From UBA1724 sp051884615 (GTDB taxonomy: Bacteria; Verrucomicrobiota; Lentisphaeria; Oligosphaerales; Oligosphaeraceae): a DNA stretch of 64,000 nt. Below are positions 43,832-53,147 of this stretch, piece by piece; position 1 is the stretch's first letter; each line of letters starts with the position of its first letter. The translations under genes were made by a program, and so were the position numbers. Below the pieces are notes generated by a model. The model was not told the origin of the DNA and did no database searches. It was given only the letters and a program-made list of their open reading frames with translations. Where the stretch lies: the NCBI GenBank assembly GCA_051884615.1, contig JBJEVT010000030.1, forward strand, positions 1 to 64,000, written 5' to 3'.

Positions 43832-45619
43832 CTAGTATTCCAGGACGGCTTTGATGCGGCGAATGCCCCGGGAGGAGGATTCCTCCTTCACGATGCGGAA
43901 GTGCCCCAGCTCGCCGCTGTTGTTGGCGTGGGGGCCGCCGCAGATCTCCTTGGAGAAGTCGCCCACGGAGTACACCTTTACCCGCTCTCCGTATTTGCTC
44001 TCGAAGATGCCGATGGCGTTGCTCTCCTTGGCTTCCTCCAGGGTCATCTCCTGGCAGATCACGGGCAGCTTCCGCTGAATCTGCTCGTTCACCAGGTCCT
44101 CCACCTTCTTCAGCTGCTCGGGCGTCACCTTCTCGGGCCAGTTGAAGTCAAAGCGCAGACGCTCGGCGGTGATGTTGGAGCCGCACTGGTGCACCTCGGG
44201 GGAGAGGACGATGCGCAGGGCCTGGTCCAGCAGGTGGGTGGCGGTGTGGAGGCGCGCCGTGGCTTCGCTGTGGTCCGCCAGCCCGCCGTGGAACTTCTGC
44301 TCCGCGCCTGCCTGGGACTTCTTCTGGTGCTCCTCGGCGGCCTTCTTGAAGCCCTCCAGATCCACCTTGAAGCCCCGCTCCGCCGCCATTTCCTGGGTCA
44401 GCTCGATGGGGAAGCCGTAGGTCTCGTAGAGGTTGAAGGCGTTCTTGCCGGAAATCTGCTTGTTCACCACGAAGTCCGGCACCCGGTCCACCATCTTGTT
44501 GAACTCCCGGGTCCCCTTCTCCAGGGCGGCGGCGAACTGACGCTCCTCCCGGTCCAGCTCCTCGTGGATGACCTCCTTGTGGGAGACCAGCTCGGGATAG
44601 AACTCCCCGTATTCCTCGATGACCACGTCCGCCATCTTGGAGGTGAAGGGCTCGGTGAGTCCCAGCTTCCGGGCCTCCCGGATGGCGCGCCGGATGAGGC
44701 GGCGCAGCACATAGCCCTGGTCCACGTTGCCGGGCTTCACGTTGTCCGCCAGCAGGAAGGTGGAGGCGCGGAGATGCTCCACCACCACCCGGGCGTACCG
44801 GTTGTCGTGGTCGGCTTCGGCGTTGCCGGAGAGCTCCTGCAGCTTGCGGAAGAGGCCGGCGAACAGCTCGGTCTGGTAGGCGCTGGAGAATCCCTCCAGG
44901 AAGGCGGTGACCCGCTCCACGCCCATGCCGGTGTCCACATTGGGATGCTCCAGGGGGATGTACTGGCCCTCCGCGTTCTTGTTGTACTGCATGAAGACGT
45001 CGTTCCAGATCTCCACCCACTTGCCGCAGCCGCAGGCGGGTCCGCAGTCCGGTCCGCAGTCCGGCTTGTCCACGGGCACGAACATCTCGGTGTCGGGGCC
45101 GCAGGGGCCGGTCTGGCCGGCGGGACCCCACCAGTTGTGCTCCTTCCCCAGGAAGTAGATGTTCTTCTCGGGGATGCCGTGCTGCATCCAGATGTCGGCG
45201 GCCTCCTGGTCCCGGGGCGCGTTCTCGTCGCCGGCGAAGCAGGTGACCTTGATTTCCTCGGGCTTGAAGCCCAGTTCCTGGGTCAGGAAGAGGAAGGACA
45301 TGTGGATGGCCTCCTTCTTGAAATAGTCGCCCAGGGACCAGTTGCCCAGCATCTCGAAGAAGGTCATGTGGAAGGGATCTCCGACTTCATCAATATCGTT
45401 GGTGCGGAGACACTTCTGCACATCCGTGAGCCGGGTTCCCATGGGATGCTTCTGCCCCAGAAGGTAGGGGACCAGGGGGTGCATTCCCGCCGTGGTGAAG
45501 AGGCAGGTGGGGTCGTTCTCGGGAATCAGGGACGCGCTCTTGATTTCCGTGTGTCCGTGGGACTTGAAGAAGTCCAGGAAGAGGCGGCGCAGCTTGGCCG
45601 CGTTCATGTTGGGTCTCAT
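43832..45619 (-). CDS. alaS: Alanyl-tRNA synthetase, short form without C-Ala domain
   Basis: 595 aa against about 870 for the usual enzyme. Present: the class II catalytic domain (FTTAGMHPLVPYL, FHMTFFEMLGNWS, DTGMGVERV), the tRNA-recognition domain and the editing domain with HTATHLLDQALR (near 460) and CGGPHANNSGELG (near 555), so activation and editing should both work. It ends directly after the SAD domain, so the DHHA1/C-Ala part is missing. A Cys cluster CGPDCGPACGCG (Cys188, 192, 196, 198) is inserted in the catalytic domain, possibly binding zinc. Start MRPN at 45619; MNAAK at 45607 is possible. Confidence 0.92.
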   Translation of the reverse strand: MRPNMNAAKLRRLFLDFFKSHGHTEIKSASLIPENDPTCLFTTAGMHPLVPYLLGQKHPMGTRLTDVQKCLRTNDIDEVGDPFHMTFFEMLGNWSLGDYFKKEAIHMSFLFLTQELGFKPEEIKVTCFAGDENAPRDQEAADIWMQHGIPEKNIYFLGKEHNWWGPAGQTGPCGPDTEMFVPVDKPDCGPDCGPACGCGKWVEIWNDVFMQYNKNAEGQYIPLEHPNVDTGMGVERVTAFLEGFSSAYQTELFAGLFRKLQELSGNAEADHDNRYARVVVEHLRASTFLLADNVKPGNVDQGYVLRRLIRRAIREARKLGLTEPFTSKMADVVIEEYGEFYPELVSHKEVIHEELDREERQFAAALEKGTREFNKMVDRVPDFVVNKQISGKNAFNLYETYGFPIELTQEMAAERGFKVDLEGFKKAAEEHQKKSQAGAEQKFHGGLADHSEATARLHTATHLLDQALRIVLSPEVHQCGSNITAERLRFDFNWPEKVTPEQLKKVEDLVNEQIQRKLPVICQEMTLEEAKESNAIGIFESKYGERVKVYSVGDFSKEICGGPHANNSGELGHFRIVKEESSSRGIRRIKAVLEY

Positions 45620-45828
45620 AGGAGGTGTTCAGGGAGTAGGGTAGGGGAACAGAATAAGACGGGAAAAGGGGGCGGCGGGCGGGGCGGGTCCTCTTCGCCC
45701 AGGCCATGAGGTCAAACGGGTTAATTTAATGGCTTCCCCTGGTTCTGACCACGGAACCCCGGGGAAGTGCCATTCCCCCTCCCTTTCCTCCTTGCGGGAA
45801 TCCCCCCCGCTCCCCCTGGCTCGCGTTG

Positions 45829-47052
45829 TCAGGGCAGGCAGAGGACGCGGAAACCGTCGTAGTCCCCGCCCTCCGGGGGGCGTCCGCATCCGTCGCTATC
45901 CCGGTTTGCGGACCGGCAATCCTGGGCGGCGTAGTCCCATCCTCCTCCCCGGACGACCCGGTCCGTGCCGGAGTCGGCGCCCGTGGGGTCGGTGGCGGCG
46001 TCGGCGGTCTGCGGGGTGACCCAGTCCAGGCACCATTCCCAGACATTGCCATGCATGTCATAGAGTCCCCAGGCGTTGGGGAGATAGGAGCCCACCCGGG
46101 CGGTGCCATGGGAGGCGTCCGCGTTTTCGTGAAAAGGGGAGCCGCCGTTGTGGAGGTATCGACCTGCCTGGTCCATGGCGGGGTCTTTTCCCGGGGCGGT
46201 CAGGTTGTCACCGGTGTTAAGGGCGGTGGTGGTGCCGGCGCGGCAGGCGTATTCCCACTGGGCTTCCGTGGGGAGGTCGAAGTCGATGCCGGTTTTGGCG
46301 CGGAGCTTTCCCAGGAAGGAGTCGGGGTCCACCTCGTGGGAGGCGGGCCATCCCGCGCCGGCGACGGCGCCCCGGATCATCTGGTAGGAGAGGCGTTCCA
46401 CGGGGCGGGTGGCGTAGGAGGCCTCGTGGAGGAAGTAGCTGGGGCGCTCTCCCGTGAGGAGTTCGTATTGGCGTTGGGTCACCTCGAAGATTCCGATGTA
46501 GAAATCCCGGGTCAGGGTCACCTGGCGCAGGACCTCCCCGTCGTTTCGTCCCGCCTCCTCCTGGGGGCTGCCCATGAGGAAGGTGCCGGCGGGAATTCGC
46601 CGGAGCCACAATTCGGTGGTGCGGGCGATGTCGTCGTCCTGCGCGGGCGGGGTGCCGGTGGTGCGGATGGCGCCGGTCTCCAGGTTCACCACCCAATAGG
46701 GGTTGGGGAGGGTGGCGTCCACCTGTCCCCGGACGGTGGTGCCGGGCCGGTATTCCCCCGGGTGCTGGGCGGCGAAGTCCCACTCCGCAAGATAGGGGCC
46801 GCCCGAGGGGAGCCATTCCCCCACGCCTCTGCCCGTCAGGTTGGCGACGGGCGTCTCCCGCTGGAGGAGCGGATCATATTCCCAGAAGGAGATCCGGGCG
46901 TAGTCCCCCTCCTCCCCTCCCTCCACATGGAAGAGGATGTCCACCTTGCCGTCCCAGGGCCAATGGGGCGTGGCGGCGACGTCCCGGAGCCGCATCTGGG
47001 CGGGGAGAGCGGCGGCGAGGAGGAGCAGGAGGAGGAGGGGAGGGTGTTTCAC
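45829..47052 (-). CDS. Secreted SUMF1/formylglycine-enzyme-like protein
   Basis: 407 aa. A signal peptide (1-19, ending LPAQ) precedes a beta-rich N-terminal domain (20-140). The C-terminal FGE-sulfatase (SUMF1) fold has IPAGTFLMGSPQEE, FYIGIFEVTQRQYELLTG, FDLPTEAQWEYACRAGTTT, GLYDMHGNVWEWCLDW and VVRGGGWDYAAQDCR. The family includes formylglycine-generating enzymes, but secreted members without the active Cys pair mostly have unknown roles. Such genes are frequent in PVC genomes. It is 24 nt after the RND pump. Confidence 0.85.
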   Translation of the reverse strand: MKHPPLLLLLLLAAALPAQMRLRDVAATPHWPWDGKVDILFHVEGGEEGDYARISFWEYDPLLQRETPVANLTGRGVGEWLPSGGPYLAEWDFAAQHPGEYRPGTTVRGQVDATLPNPYWVVNLETGAIRTTGTPPAQDDDIARTTELWLRRIPAGTFLMGSPQEEAGRNDGEVLRQVTLTRDFYIGIFEVTQRQYELLTGERPSYFLHEASYATRPVERLSYQMIRGAVAGAGWPASHEVDPDSFLGKLRAKTGIDFDLPTEAQWEYACRAGTTTALNTGDNLTAPGKDPAMDQAGRYLHNGGSPFHENADASHGTARVGSYLPNAWGLYDMHGNVWEWCLDWVTPQTADAATDPTGADSGTDRVVRGGGWDYAAQDCRSANRDSDGCGRPPEGGDYDGFRVLCLP

Positions 47053-47076
47053 CGTTGGGGGCTTCCCAGGTTGCGG

Positions 47077-49473
47077 TCATCCCATGTGGAGGAGTCTCTT
47101 GCCGGTTTCCCGGAGGCGTTGGAAGACCGCATAGAGGGCGGGGGTCATGAGGAGTCCCAGGGTGGAGGCCAGCATCATGCCGCTGAAGGTGGTGATGCCG
47201 ATGGCGCGGCGGCTTCCCGCGCCGGCGCCGCTGGCCATGACCAGGGGCAGCACGCCGAAGACGAAGCTCCAGGCGGTCATCAGCACGGCGCGGAAGCGCA
47301 GGCTGGCGCCGTTCTCCGCCGCCTGGGTGATGGAGAGGCCCCGCTCCCGCTCGCCCTTGGAGAACTCCACCATCAGGATGGCGTTCTTGGCGGTGAGGCC
47401 GATGAGCATCACCAGGCCCAGCTGGGCGTAGATGGAGAGGGATTCTCCCCACAGCTCCAGGCCGATGAAGGCGCCCAGAAGGGCGGTGAAGACCGTGAGC
47501 ATCACGGGCACGGGAATGGCCCAGGACTCGTATTGGCCCACCAGGAAGAGGTAGGCGAAAATCATGGCGACCACCATCAGGGGCAGCAGGTTGCCCTGGT
47601 TCTGGCGCTCCTGGTAGCTCATGTCCGTCCATTCGATGGAGTAGCCCTGGGGCAGCTCCATCTCCTCGATGACCCGCATCAGGGCGCCGGAGGTGTATCC
47701 CGGGGCGGCCTGGGCCTGGATGCCCGCGCTGGTCATCTTGTTGAAGCGCTCGATGCGCCGGGGACCCACCGTGTACTTCAGCTCGCCCACGGAGGAGAGG
47801 GGCACCATCTCCCCCCGGCTGTTGCCGATGAGGAGGTCCCGGATGTCGTCCAGGGTGGCGCGTCCTTCCCGCGCGGACTGCATCTTGACGTAGAAGGTCT
47901 CCCCTTCCAGGTTGAAGTCGTTGACGTAGAAGGAGGCGAGATTGAACTGGAGGGCTTGGAAGATGGCGCCGGCGGTGAGCCCCAGGGTCTGGGCCTTTTC
48001 CCGGTCGATCTCCAGCAGCAGCTGGCTGGTGTCGGAGGAGAAGGTGGTCATGGCGTAGGCGGCCTCCGGACGCCCGGAGAGCTCGCCGGCGAAGCGCTGG
48101 GCGAAGGCCGCCAGATCCTGGGAGTCGGCGGTGCCGTCGTTGCAGAGATTGAAGGTGACGCCGCCGGTGGCGCCCAGGCCCTGGATGGCGGGGGGCGTGA
48201 AGACCATGCACTGGATGGCGGGAATCTGGTCCACCGCGGCCTGGATTTTCTCCTTCAGGGTGAAGATGTCCAGCCCCGGTCCGGTGCGGTCGTCCCAGTC
48301 CTCCAGATCCACGATGCAGAAGCCGCAGGATTCGCCCTGCCCGGAGAGGAGGGAGAAGCCGGCGATGCACATCACGTTGCGGACGCCGGGAATGGCGGAG
48401 ACCGCCTTCCGGAACTCCTCCAGGGCGTCGCTGGTGCGGTTCAGGGTGGCGCCACGGGCCAGCTCCACGTTGCACAGCAGGGCGCCCTTGTCCTCGATGG
48501 GCAGGAAGCTGGAGGGCACCCGGCGGGAGAAGAGCCAGATGCCGCCCAGGAAGGCGGCCAGGAGGAGCAGGGTGAGGATGCCCTGGCGCACCATGAAATG
48601 GACGCAGAGGAGATAGAGGCGCCGCACCAGGTCCAGGATCCAGTTGAAGGGCAGGAAGAGGCGGGAGGCCTTTTCCTCGGGGGGCCGCAGGATCAGGGAG
48701 CAGAGGGCGGGGGAGAGGGTCATGGCGACGAAGGTGGAGAGGCACAGGGAGATGCACATGGTGGCGGCGAACTGCATGTAGATGCGTCCCACCATGCCGC
48801 CGTAGAAGGCAAGCGGCACATAGCAGGCCACGGTGACCAGCGTGGTGGCGATGATGGCGCCGGTGATCTGGCCCATGGTCTTCAGGGAGGCGTCCCGGGG
48901 CGAGAGCCCCTCCCGCGCCATCAGGCTCTGGCAGTTCTCCACCACCACGATGGCGTCGTCCACCAGGGAGCCGATGACCAGGACCAGTCCGAACATGGTC
49001 AGGGTGTTGATGGAGAGTCCCAGGAGGGCCATGAAGGTGAAGGTGCCCAGGAGGGAGACGGGGATGGCGATGGCGGGCACCAGGGTGGCGCGCCAGTCCT
49101 GGAGGAAGAGATAGGTGATGAGGATCACCATGCCCAGGGCGAGCAGGAGGGTCTGGAGGATCTCCTGCATGGAGATTTCGATGAAGCGGGTGGGGTCGTA
49201 GGCAAGGGTGCTGCGGACGCCCGGGGGGAGGCGCTTGTCCAGCTCCGCCACCTTGGCTTTCACCGCGTTCACGGTCTCCAGGGCGTTGGCGTCGTTGCTG
49301 CGGTAGACGGCAAGGGTGACCGTCTCGTCCCCGTTCCATCGGGCTTCGGCGGAATAGGTCTTGGCGCCCAGCTCCACGGTGGCGACGTCCTTCAGGCGCA
49401 GCAGGCTGCCGTCCTCCCCCGCCCGCAGCACGATCTCCCCGAATTCCTGGGCGGTCTTCAGACGCCCCTTCAC
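47077..49473 (-). CDS. RND efflux pump, C-terminal part (frameshifted)
   Basis: 798 aa. It carries most of an AcrB/MexB-type HAE1 pump: porter subdomains, the TM helix with GSLVDDAIVVVEN (the proton-relay Asp pair) and a late periplasmic loop and TM block ending with FSGMMLASTLGLLMTPALYAVFQRL. Its start (GTG) overlaps the stop of the N-terminal part by 4 nt (GTGA). The protein makes sense only as a continuation of the 232-aa ORF, so either one base is missing in the sequence or the gene is broken. Expelled substrates are unknown. Confidence 0.85.
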   Translation of the reverse strand: MKGRLKTAQEFGEIVLRAGEDGSLLRLKDVATVELGAKTYSAEARWNGDETVTLAVYRSNDANALETVNAVKAKVAELDKRLPPGVRSTLAYDPTRFIEISMQEILQTLLLALGMVILITYLFLQDWRATLVPAIAIPVSLLGTFTFMALLGLSINTLTMFGLVLVIGSLVDDAIVVVENCQSLMAREGLSPRDASLKTMGQITGAIIATTLVTVACYVPLAFYGGMVGRIYMQFAATMCISLCLSTFVAMTLSPALCSLILRPPEEKASRLFLPFNWILDLVRRLYLLCVHFMVRQGILTLLLLAAFLGGIWLFSRRVPSSFLPIEDKGALLCNVELARGATLNRTSDALEEFRKAVSAIPGVRNVMCIAGFSLLSGQGESCGFCIVDLEDWDDRTGPGLDIFTLKEKIQAAVDQIPAIQCMVFTPPAIQGLGATGGVTFNLCNDGTADSQDLAAFAQRFAGELSGRPEAAYAMTTFSSDTSQLLLEIDREKAQTLGLTAGAIFQALQFNLASFYVNDFNLEGETFYVKMQSAREGRATLDDIRDLLIGNSRGEMVPLSSVGELKYTVGPRRIERFNKMTSAGIQAQAAPGYTSGALMRVIEEMELPQGYSIEWTDMSYQERQNQGNLLPLMVVAMIFAYLFLVGQYESWAIPVPVMLTVFTALLGAFIGLELWGESLSIYAQLGLVMLIGLTAKNAILMVEFSKGERERGLSITQAAENGASLRFRAVLMTAWSFVFGVLPLVMASGAGAGSRRAIGITTFSGMMLASTLGLLMTPALYAVFQRLRETGKRLLHMG

Positions 49474-50168
49474 GTTGAGCTTGTACTGCCGGACTGCTCG
49501 CTGCCGATGGTGCCGGCGGCGGCCTGGATGTTCTGGGAGGAGATGGCGGCGCTGACCTCCCCCGTGGTGACGCCCAAGGCGGACATCCGGATGGTGTCCA
49601 GCCAGATGCGCATGGCGTACACGGAGGCGCCCATGGCTTCCACGGAGGAGACGCCGTCCACGCGGGAGAGGGTGTCCAGCACCTTGGTGGAGACGTAGTT
49701 GTTCATCTGGGGCGTGCTCCAGGATGTGCCGTCCGTGGTGTAGGAGAAGGCGCAGAGGATGTCGCTGGAGCGCTTGCGGGCGTTGACGCCGATGGCGCGC
49801 ACCTCGGAGGGCAGGGAGGATTCCGCGGTCTTGACGGCGTTCTGCACGTTCACCATGGCGATGTCGTCGTTGATGCCGGTCTTGAAGGTGATGGTGCAGG
49901 AATATTCGCCGTTGTTGGTGCAGCTGGAGGAGAAGTAGAGCATGTCCTCCAGTCCGTTGAACTGGGCCTCCAGGGGCATGGCCACCGTGTCCTGGACCTC
50001 CGCGGCGGAGGCGCCGGGGTAGTTGGTGTAGCAGACGATGGTGGGCGGGGTGACCTCCGGGTATTCGGCCACGGGGAGGATGTTGAGGCAGATGGCGCCG
50101 GAGAGCATCAGGGCGATGCTGACCACGAAGGCCAGACGGGGCCGTTGGATGAAGATGCGGGAAAACAT
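49470..50168 (-). CDS. RND efflux pump, N-terminal part (frameshifted)
   Basis: 232 aa: first membrane helix (RPRLAFVVSIALMLSGAICL) and the first porter domains of an AcrB-like pump, up to the sequence SSQNIQAAAGTIGSEQ. After this the frame runs into SGSTSST and stops. In the next frame the expected pump sequence RQYKLNVKGRLKTAQEFG continues directly, so a one-base deletion near 49490-49497 (an expected CCC run is CC) is the simplest explanation. It follows the adaptor gene by 25 nt. Confidence 0.85.
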   Translation of the reverse strand: MFSRIFIQRPRLAFVVSIALMLSGAICLNILPVAEYPEVTPPTIVCYTNYPGASAAEVQDTVAMPLEAQFNGLEDMLYFSSSCTNNGEYSCTITFKTGINDDIAMVNVQNAVKTAESSLPSEVRAIGVNARKRSSDILCAFSYTTDGTSWSTPQMNNYVSTKVLDTLSRVDGVSSVEAMGASVYAMRIWLDTIRMSALGVTTGEVSAAISSQNIQAAAGTIGSEQSGSTSST

Positions 50169-50193
50169 GGGGAGGGTCTCCTGGGGAAAGGGG

Positions 50194-51285
50194 CTACTGG
50201 CGGGGCACCGGCTTCACGGCCATGCCGTCCATGACCACCTTGTGCCCTCCCTCGGTGATGACCTGCTCCCCGGGCTCCACGCCCTGGAGAATCCACTGGA
50301 GCTTGCCGTCGGAGGAGCCCAGCTTCACCTCCCGGCGATGGGCGACGTTCTCCTCGTCCACCACCCAGACAAAGCTGGATTTGCCGTCGGCCATGAGAGC
50401 GGAGGGCAGGATGGCGCTGCATTCCCGGACGCTGCGGCGGGAGAGCAGGACGGTGACGGAGGCGCCGGGCAGCAGGGTCATGTCGGGGTTGGGGACGCGG
50501 GCGTAGAAGGTCATGGTGTCCGTGGTGAGGTTCACCTGGTTGTCCAGGAACTCGTATTCCCCTTCCTGGTCATGGAGGGAGCCGTCGGCGCGGCGCAGCC
50601 GGAGCACCGCCTCCTTCCGGAAGTTCTCCTCGGTGCCGAAGAGCTCCAGGAAATCCCGGGTGGCGATGGAGAAGGAGAGACGCAGGGGGTCCATCTGGAC
50701 CAGGTTGGCGAGGACTCCGGAGGAGGGGGTCAGGTAGTTGCCCGCGGTCTGGGAGGTCTTGCCCAGCTTTCCCCGGATGGGGGCGAGAATCTTGGTGTTC
50801 TTCAGGTCGTCCTTGGCGGTGATCAGGGCGGCTTCCGCATTGGCGAGGGAGGCCTGGTCCGTCTCATAGCTCATCCGGGCGGCCTCCATGTCGTCCAGGG
50901 TGGCGACCCCCTTCTCGAAAAGACCCAGGGTGCGCTCGTAGTTGGATTTGGTGTACCGCAGGGAGGCCTGGCAACGGGCGATGGTCGCCTCCGCCGCCTT
51001 CACCTGAGCCTCGTACCGCACGTCCTCCAGACGGTACAGCACGGTCCCCGCCTCCACCAGCTGACCCTCCGTGAAGTTCACCTCCAGCAACTCGCCGCTG
51101 ACCCGGGGAACCAGCGCCACCCAGGCGGGCGACTCCACATGCCCGGGATACCGACGGGCCATTTCCATGGGGGCGGAGGTCACCGGCGCGATCTCCACCG
51201 TGGGCGCCGGCGGCATCATCTGCCCGGAAAGGGAAACGAACACAAGGAAAAGAAGGGCAACGGCCAGGATAAGTTGACGACGCAT
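50194..51285 (-). CDS. RND efflux membrane-fusion protein (adaptor)
   Basis: 363 aa. A signal/anchor peptide (about 1-21) precedes the membrane-proximal, lipoyl (VSGELLEVNFTEGQLVEAGT), alpha-hairpin (about 80-160) and beta-barrel regions of AcrA-type adaptors. ILAPIRGKLGKTSQTAGNYLTPSSG is the usual second lipoyl half. It connects the inner-membrane pump with an outer-membrane channel. Start at 51285, with AGGAGA about 11 nt upstream. No outer-membrane channel gene is in the window. Confidence 0.92.
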   Translation of the reverse strand: MRRQLILAVALLFLVFVSLSGQMMPPAPTVEIAPVTSAPMEMARRYPGHVESPAWVALVPRVSGELLEVNFTEGQLVEAGTVLYRLEDVRYEAQVKAAEATIARCQASLRYTKSNYERTLGLFEKGVATLDDMEAARMSYETDQASLANAEAALITAKDDLKNTKILAPIRGKLGKTSQTAGNYLTPSSGVLANLVQMDPLRLSFSIATRDFLELFGTEENFRKEAVLRLRRADGSLHDQEGEYEFLDNQVNLTTDTMTFYARVPNPDMTLLPGASVTVLLSRRSVRECSAILPSALMADGKSSFVWVVDEENVAHRREVKLGSSDGKLQWILQGVEPGEQVITEGGHKVVMDGMAVKPVPRQ

Positions 51286-52095
51286 GTAACGTGGGTCTCC
51301 TATGGGGGAGAGGATGGGACGGACAAGGAAAAGGACGGATCGCCGAGGACGCCGAGACACCGCAATACCCCCGCTCTTTTCTCGAAGAGTCAAAAAAGTC
51401 AGGGGTGGCATAAGGTTTCGGAGACTGAAACAAACGTTTCACGGAAAGGCGGATAATGTAGCGTTTTTTCCCTGGTTTTCGACACCCCCGCCGCCAAAAA
51501 AACGGTTTTTTCCCCGCCCTTTCCCAGGGAGATTTCCGGAAAAAACCGGCGCCGTCCGGGACCCGGGAAGCCCCCCATGGGAACCCCTGGGGGCAAGGCG
51601 GGGAGAAGGCAGGGAAACGGCTTCCGTGCCACTATCCTTATTCTGTCATTGTCTCCCACCCCTCCATTCAAGGGGAAAGGGGAAAAACTTGTGGTTTTTC
51701 AAGGAAAAGATGGCAATTTCCCTGTTTTTTTTGCGTTAGACCACTTGATTTTTCCAATTTTTTTCCGCAAAATCTCTCCATGTCGTGTGTGTCCTGACGG
51801 CATGACTGGCGCTGAGAAGCGCGGAAATCCTGGGTCAAAGCCAAGAATGCCTCCGGGTCGTCCCCTCGTTCGGGGGAGCGCCGAAGACGGACAGAGCCAA
51901 GGCCGGGAGCCTCCCTTCCCGGAACCAGGGACATCCATCTGTTTGTTGTTTCCCCCCACCCATAACCCCAACCCGGTCCCTCGGGAATCACGGGCATCCT
52001 CCGGCGGGCACCGAAGGGGTCTGCTTCCCGCGGGGACGACGGCGCCGCTTTTTGACGCCGCCCATTCCCGAATCCCAAAAGGAGTATCCAATCCC
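51286..52095. other. Divergent intergenic region upstream of the second pseudopilin (810 bp)
   Basis: No gene supported. An AT-rich island at about 51690-51775 contains a weak candidate promoter for the plus strand: TTGATT (51745-51750), 17 nt, CAAAAT (51768-51773). The remaining leader to the pilin ATG would be about 315 nt and is GC-rich, with a GGAG 11 nt before the start. Confidence 0.5.
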
Positions 52096-52923
52096 ATGAA
52101 GAAATCCTTCACTCTGATTGAGTTGCTGGTGGTCATCGCCATCATCGCCATCCTGGCGGCCATGCTGCTGCCCGCCCTGTCCAAGGCCCGTGAGAAGGCC
52201 CGCGCCATCAGCTGCACCAACAACCTGAAGCAGCTGGGTCTGGGCACCATCCTCTACGCCAACGACTACGATGATTTCCTCCATCCCTCCAAGTTCGGCA
52301 AGGGCGCCACGGATGGAAACATCTACACCGATGACAACAACTACTACTACGTCTACAACTCCATGTGCAACGACATCCTGGGAACCTTCCCCACCAGCGG
52401 ACAGAGCGGCACCCGCACCATCGCTGACAAGAAGGAAGGCGCCTGGAAGCTCTGGCAGTGCCCCAGCCTGAACGGCAATGACGCTTGGGAAGAGTACTAC
52501 TCCACCCCCAAGACCACCCGCCCCAAGACCGGTTACCAGTACAACGGCAACTGCGGCTACAACAACCAGACCATCGATCAGTACAACAGCAATGGCACTG
52601 GTATCAAGGGCGGCTGGACTCGCATCATCCAGCCCAAGAGCACCAACACCTTCATCCTCTTCCTGGATCGTTGCGGATTCGCCGGCAATGGCGGCTCCTG
52701 GATCGCCCACTGGTACCTCCACCACGAGGCCGCTGCCTCCGTGGGTACCAATGACGACGCCATCAAGTATCGTTGCCGTCACAGCGACATGTGCAACGTG
52801 GTCTTCGCCGATGGCCACGCCGCTCCCGTGAACCGCTACGACCTCACCGCTCTCGGTGACGAGCCCGATGGCGACACCGGCATCCTCTGCATGCAGCTCA
52901 ACGGCAATGGCGAGGATGACTAA
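52096..52923 (+). CDS. Prepilin-like protein with N-terminal methylation motif
   Basis: 275 aa. The N-terminal FTLIELLVVIAIIAIL leader is identical to that of the gene at 22717-23460 for 46 residues, after which the two diverge. The passenger is rich in Asn, Tyr and Gly (YTDDNNYYYVYNSMCND) and ends with HSDMCNVVFADGHAAPV, an H-x-DG-type motif. AAAGGAG precedes the ATG by 11 nt. A perfect 13-bp intrinsic terminator follows. Export through a type II/IV-pilus-like system is inferred; function unknown. Confidence 0.92.
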   Translation: MKKSFTLIELLVVIAIIAILAAMLLPALSKAREKARAISCTNNLKQLGLGTILYANDYDDFLHPSKFGKGATDGNIYTDDNNYYYVYNSMCNDILGTFPTSGQSGTRTIADKKEGAWKLWQCPSLNGNDAWEEYYSTPKTTRPKTGYQYNGNCGYNNQTIDQYNSNGTGIKGGWTRIIQPKSTNTFILFLDRCGFAGNGGSWIAHWYLHHEAAASVGTNDDAIKYRCRHSDMCNVVFADGHAAPVNRYDLTALGDEPDGDTGILCMQLNGNGEDD

Positions 52924-52940
52924 ATCCTGACGTTCCGTGC

Positions 52941-53018
52941 GGGAGGATTTTCCTCGGAGAATCCTCCCCGTGCCGAAAGCCCCCGGACGACGCTCCCGTC
53001 TCCGGGGGCTTTCGTTTT
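52941..53018 (+). terminator. Tandem hairpins ending the pseudopilin transcript
   Basis: First hairpin: GGGAGGATT (52941-52949) with AATCCTCCC (52960-52968). Second hairpin: GAAAGCCCCCGGA (52975-52987) with TCCGGGGGCTTTC (53001-53013), a perfect 13-bp stem followed by GTTTTCC. The second is a convincing intrinsic terminator. Confidence 0.88.
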
Positions 53019-53147
53019 CCCCCGGGAAGAAAGGAATAGACACGACGAGGTGCGCGGTCGCCTTCCGGCTGGGGCTGCTTTCCGTGAACCAGGGGAGAGG
53101 CGAAGCGCCCCGAAAATATTCATGCCTCCCCCCGTGAACGCCGCCTT

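Noticed and set aside
51577..52095. In-frame N-terminal extension of the second pseudopilin
   Set aside because: The upstream codons encode low-complexity basic/Pro-rich sequence, and the leader motif must begin at the ATG at 52096.
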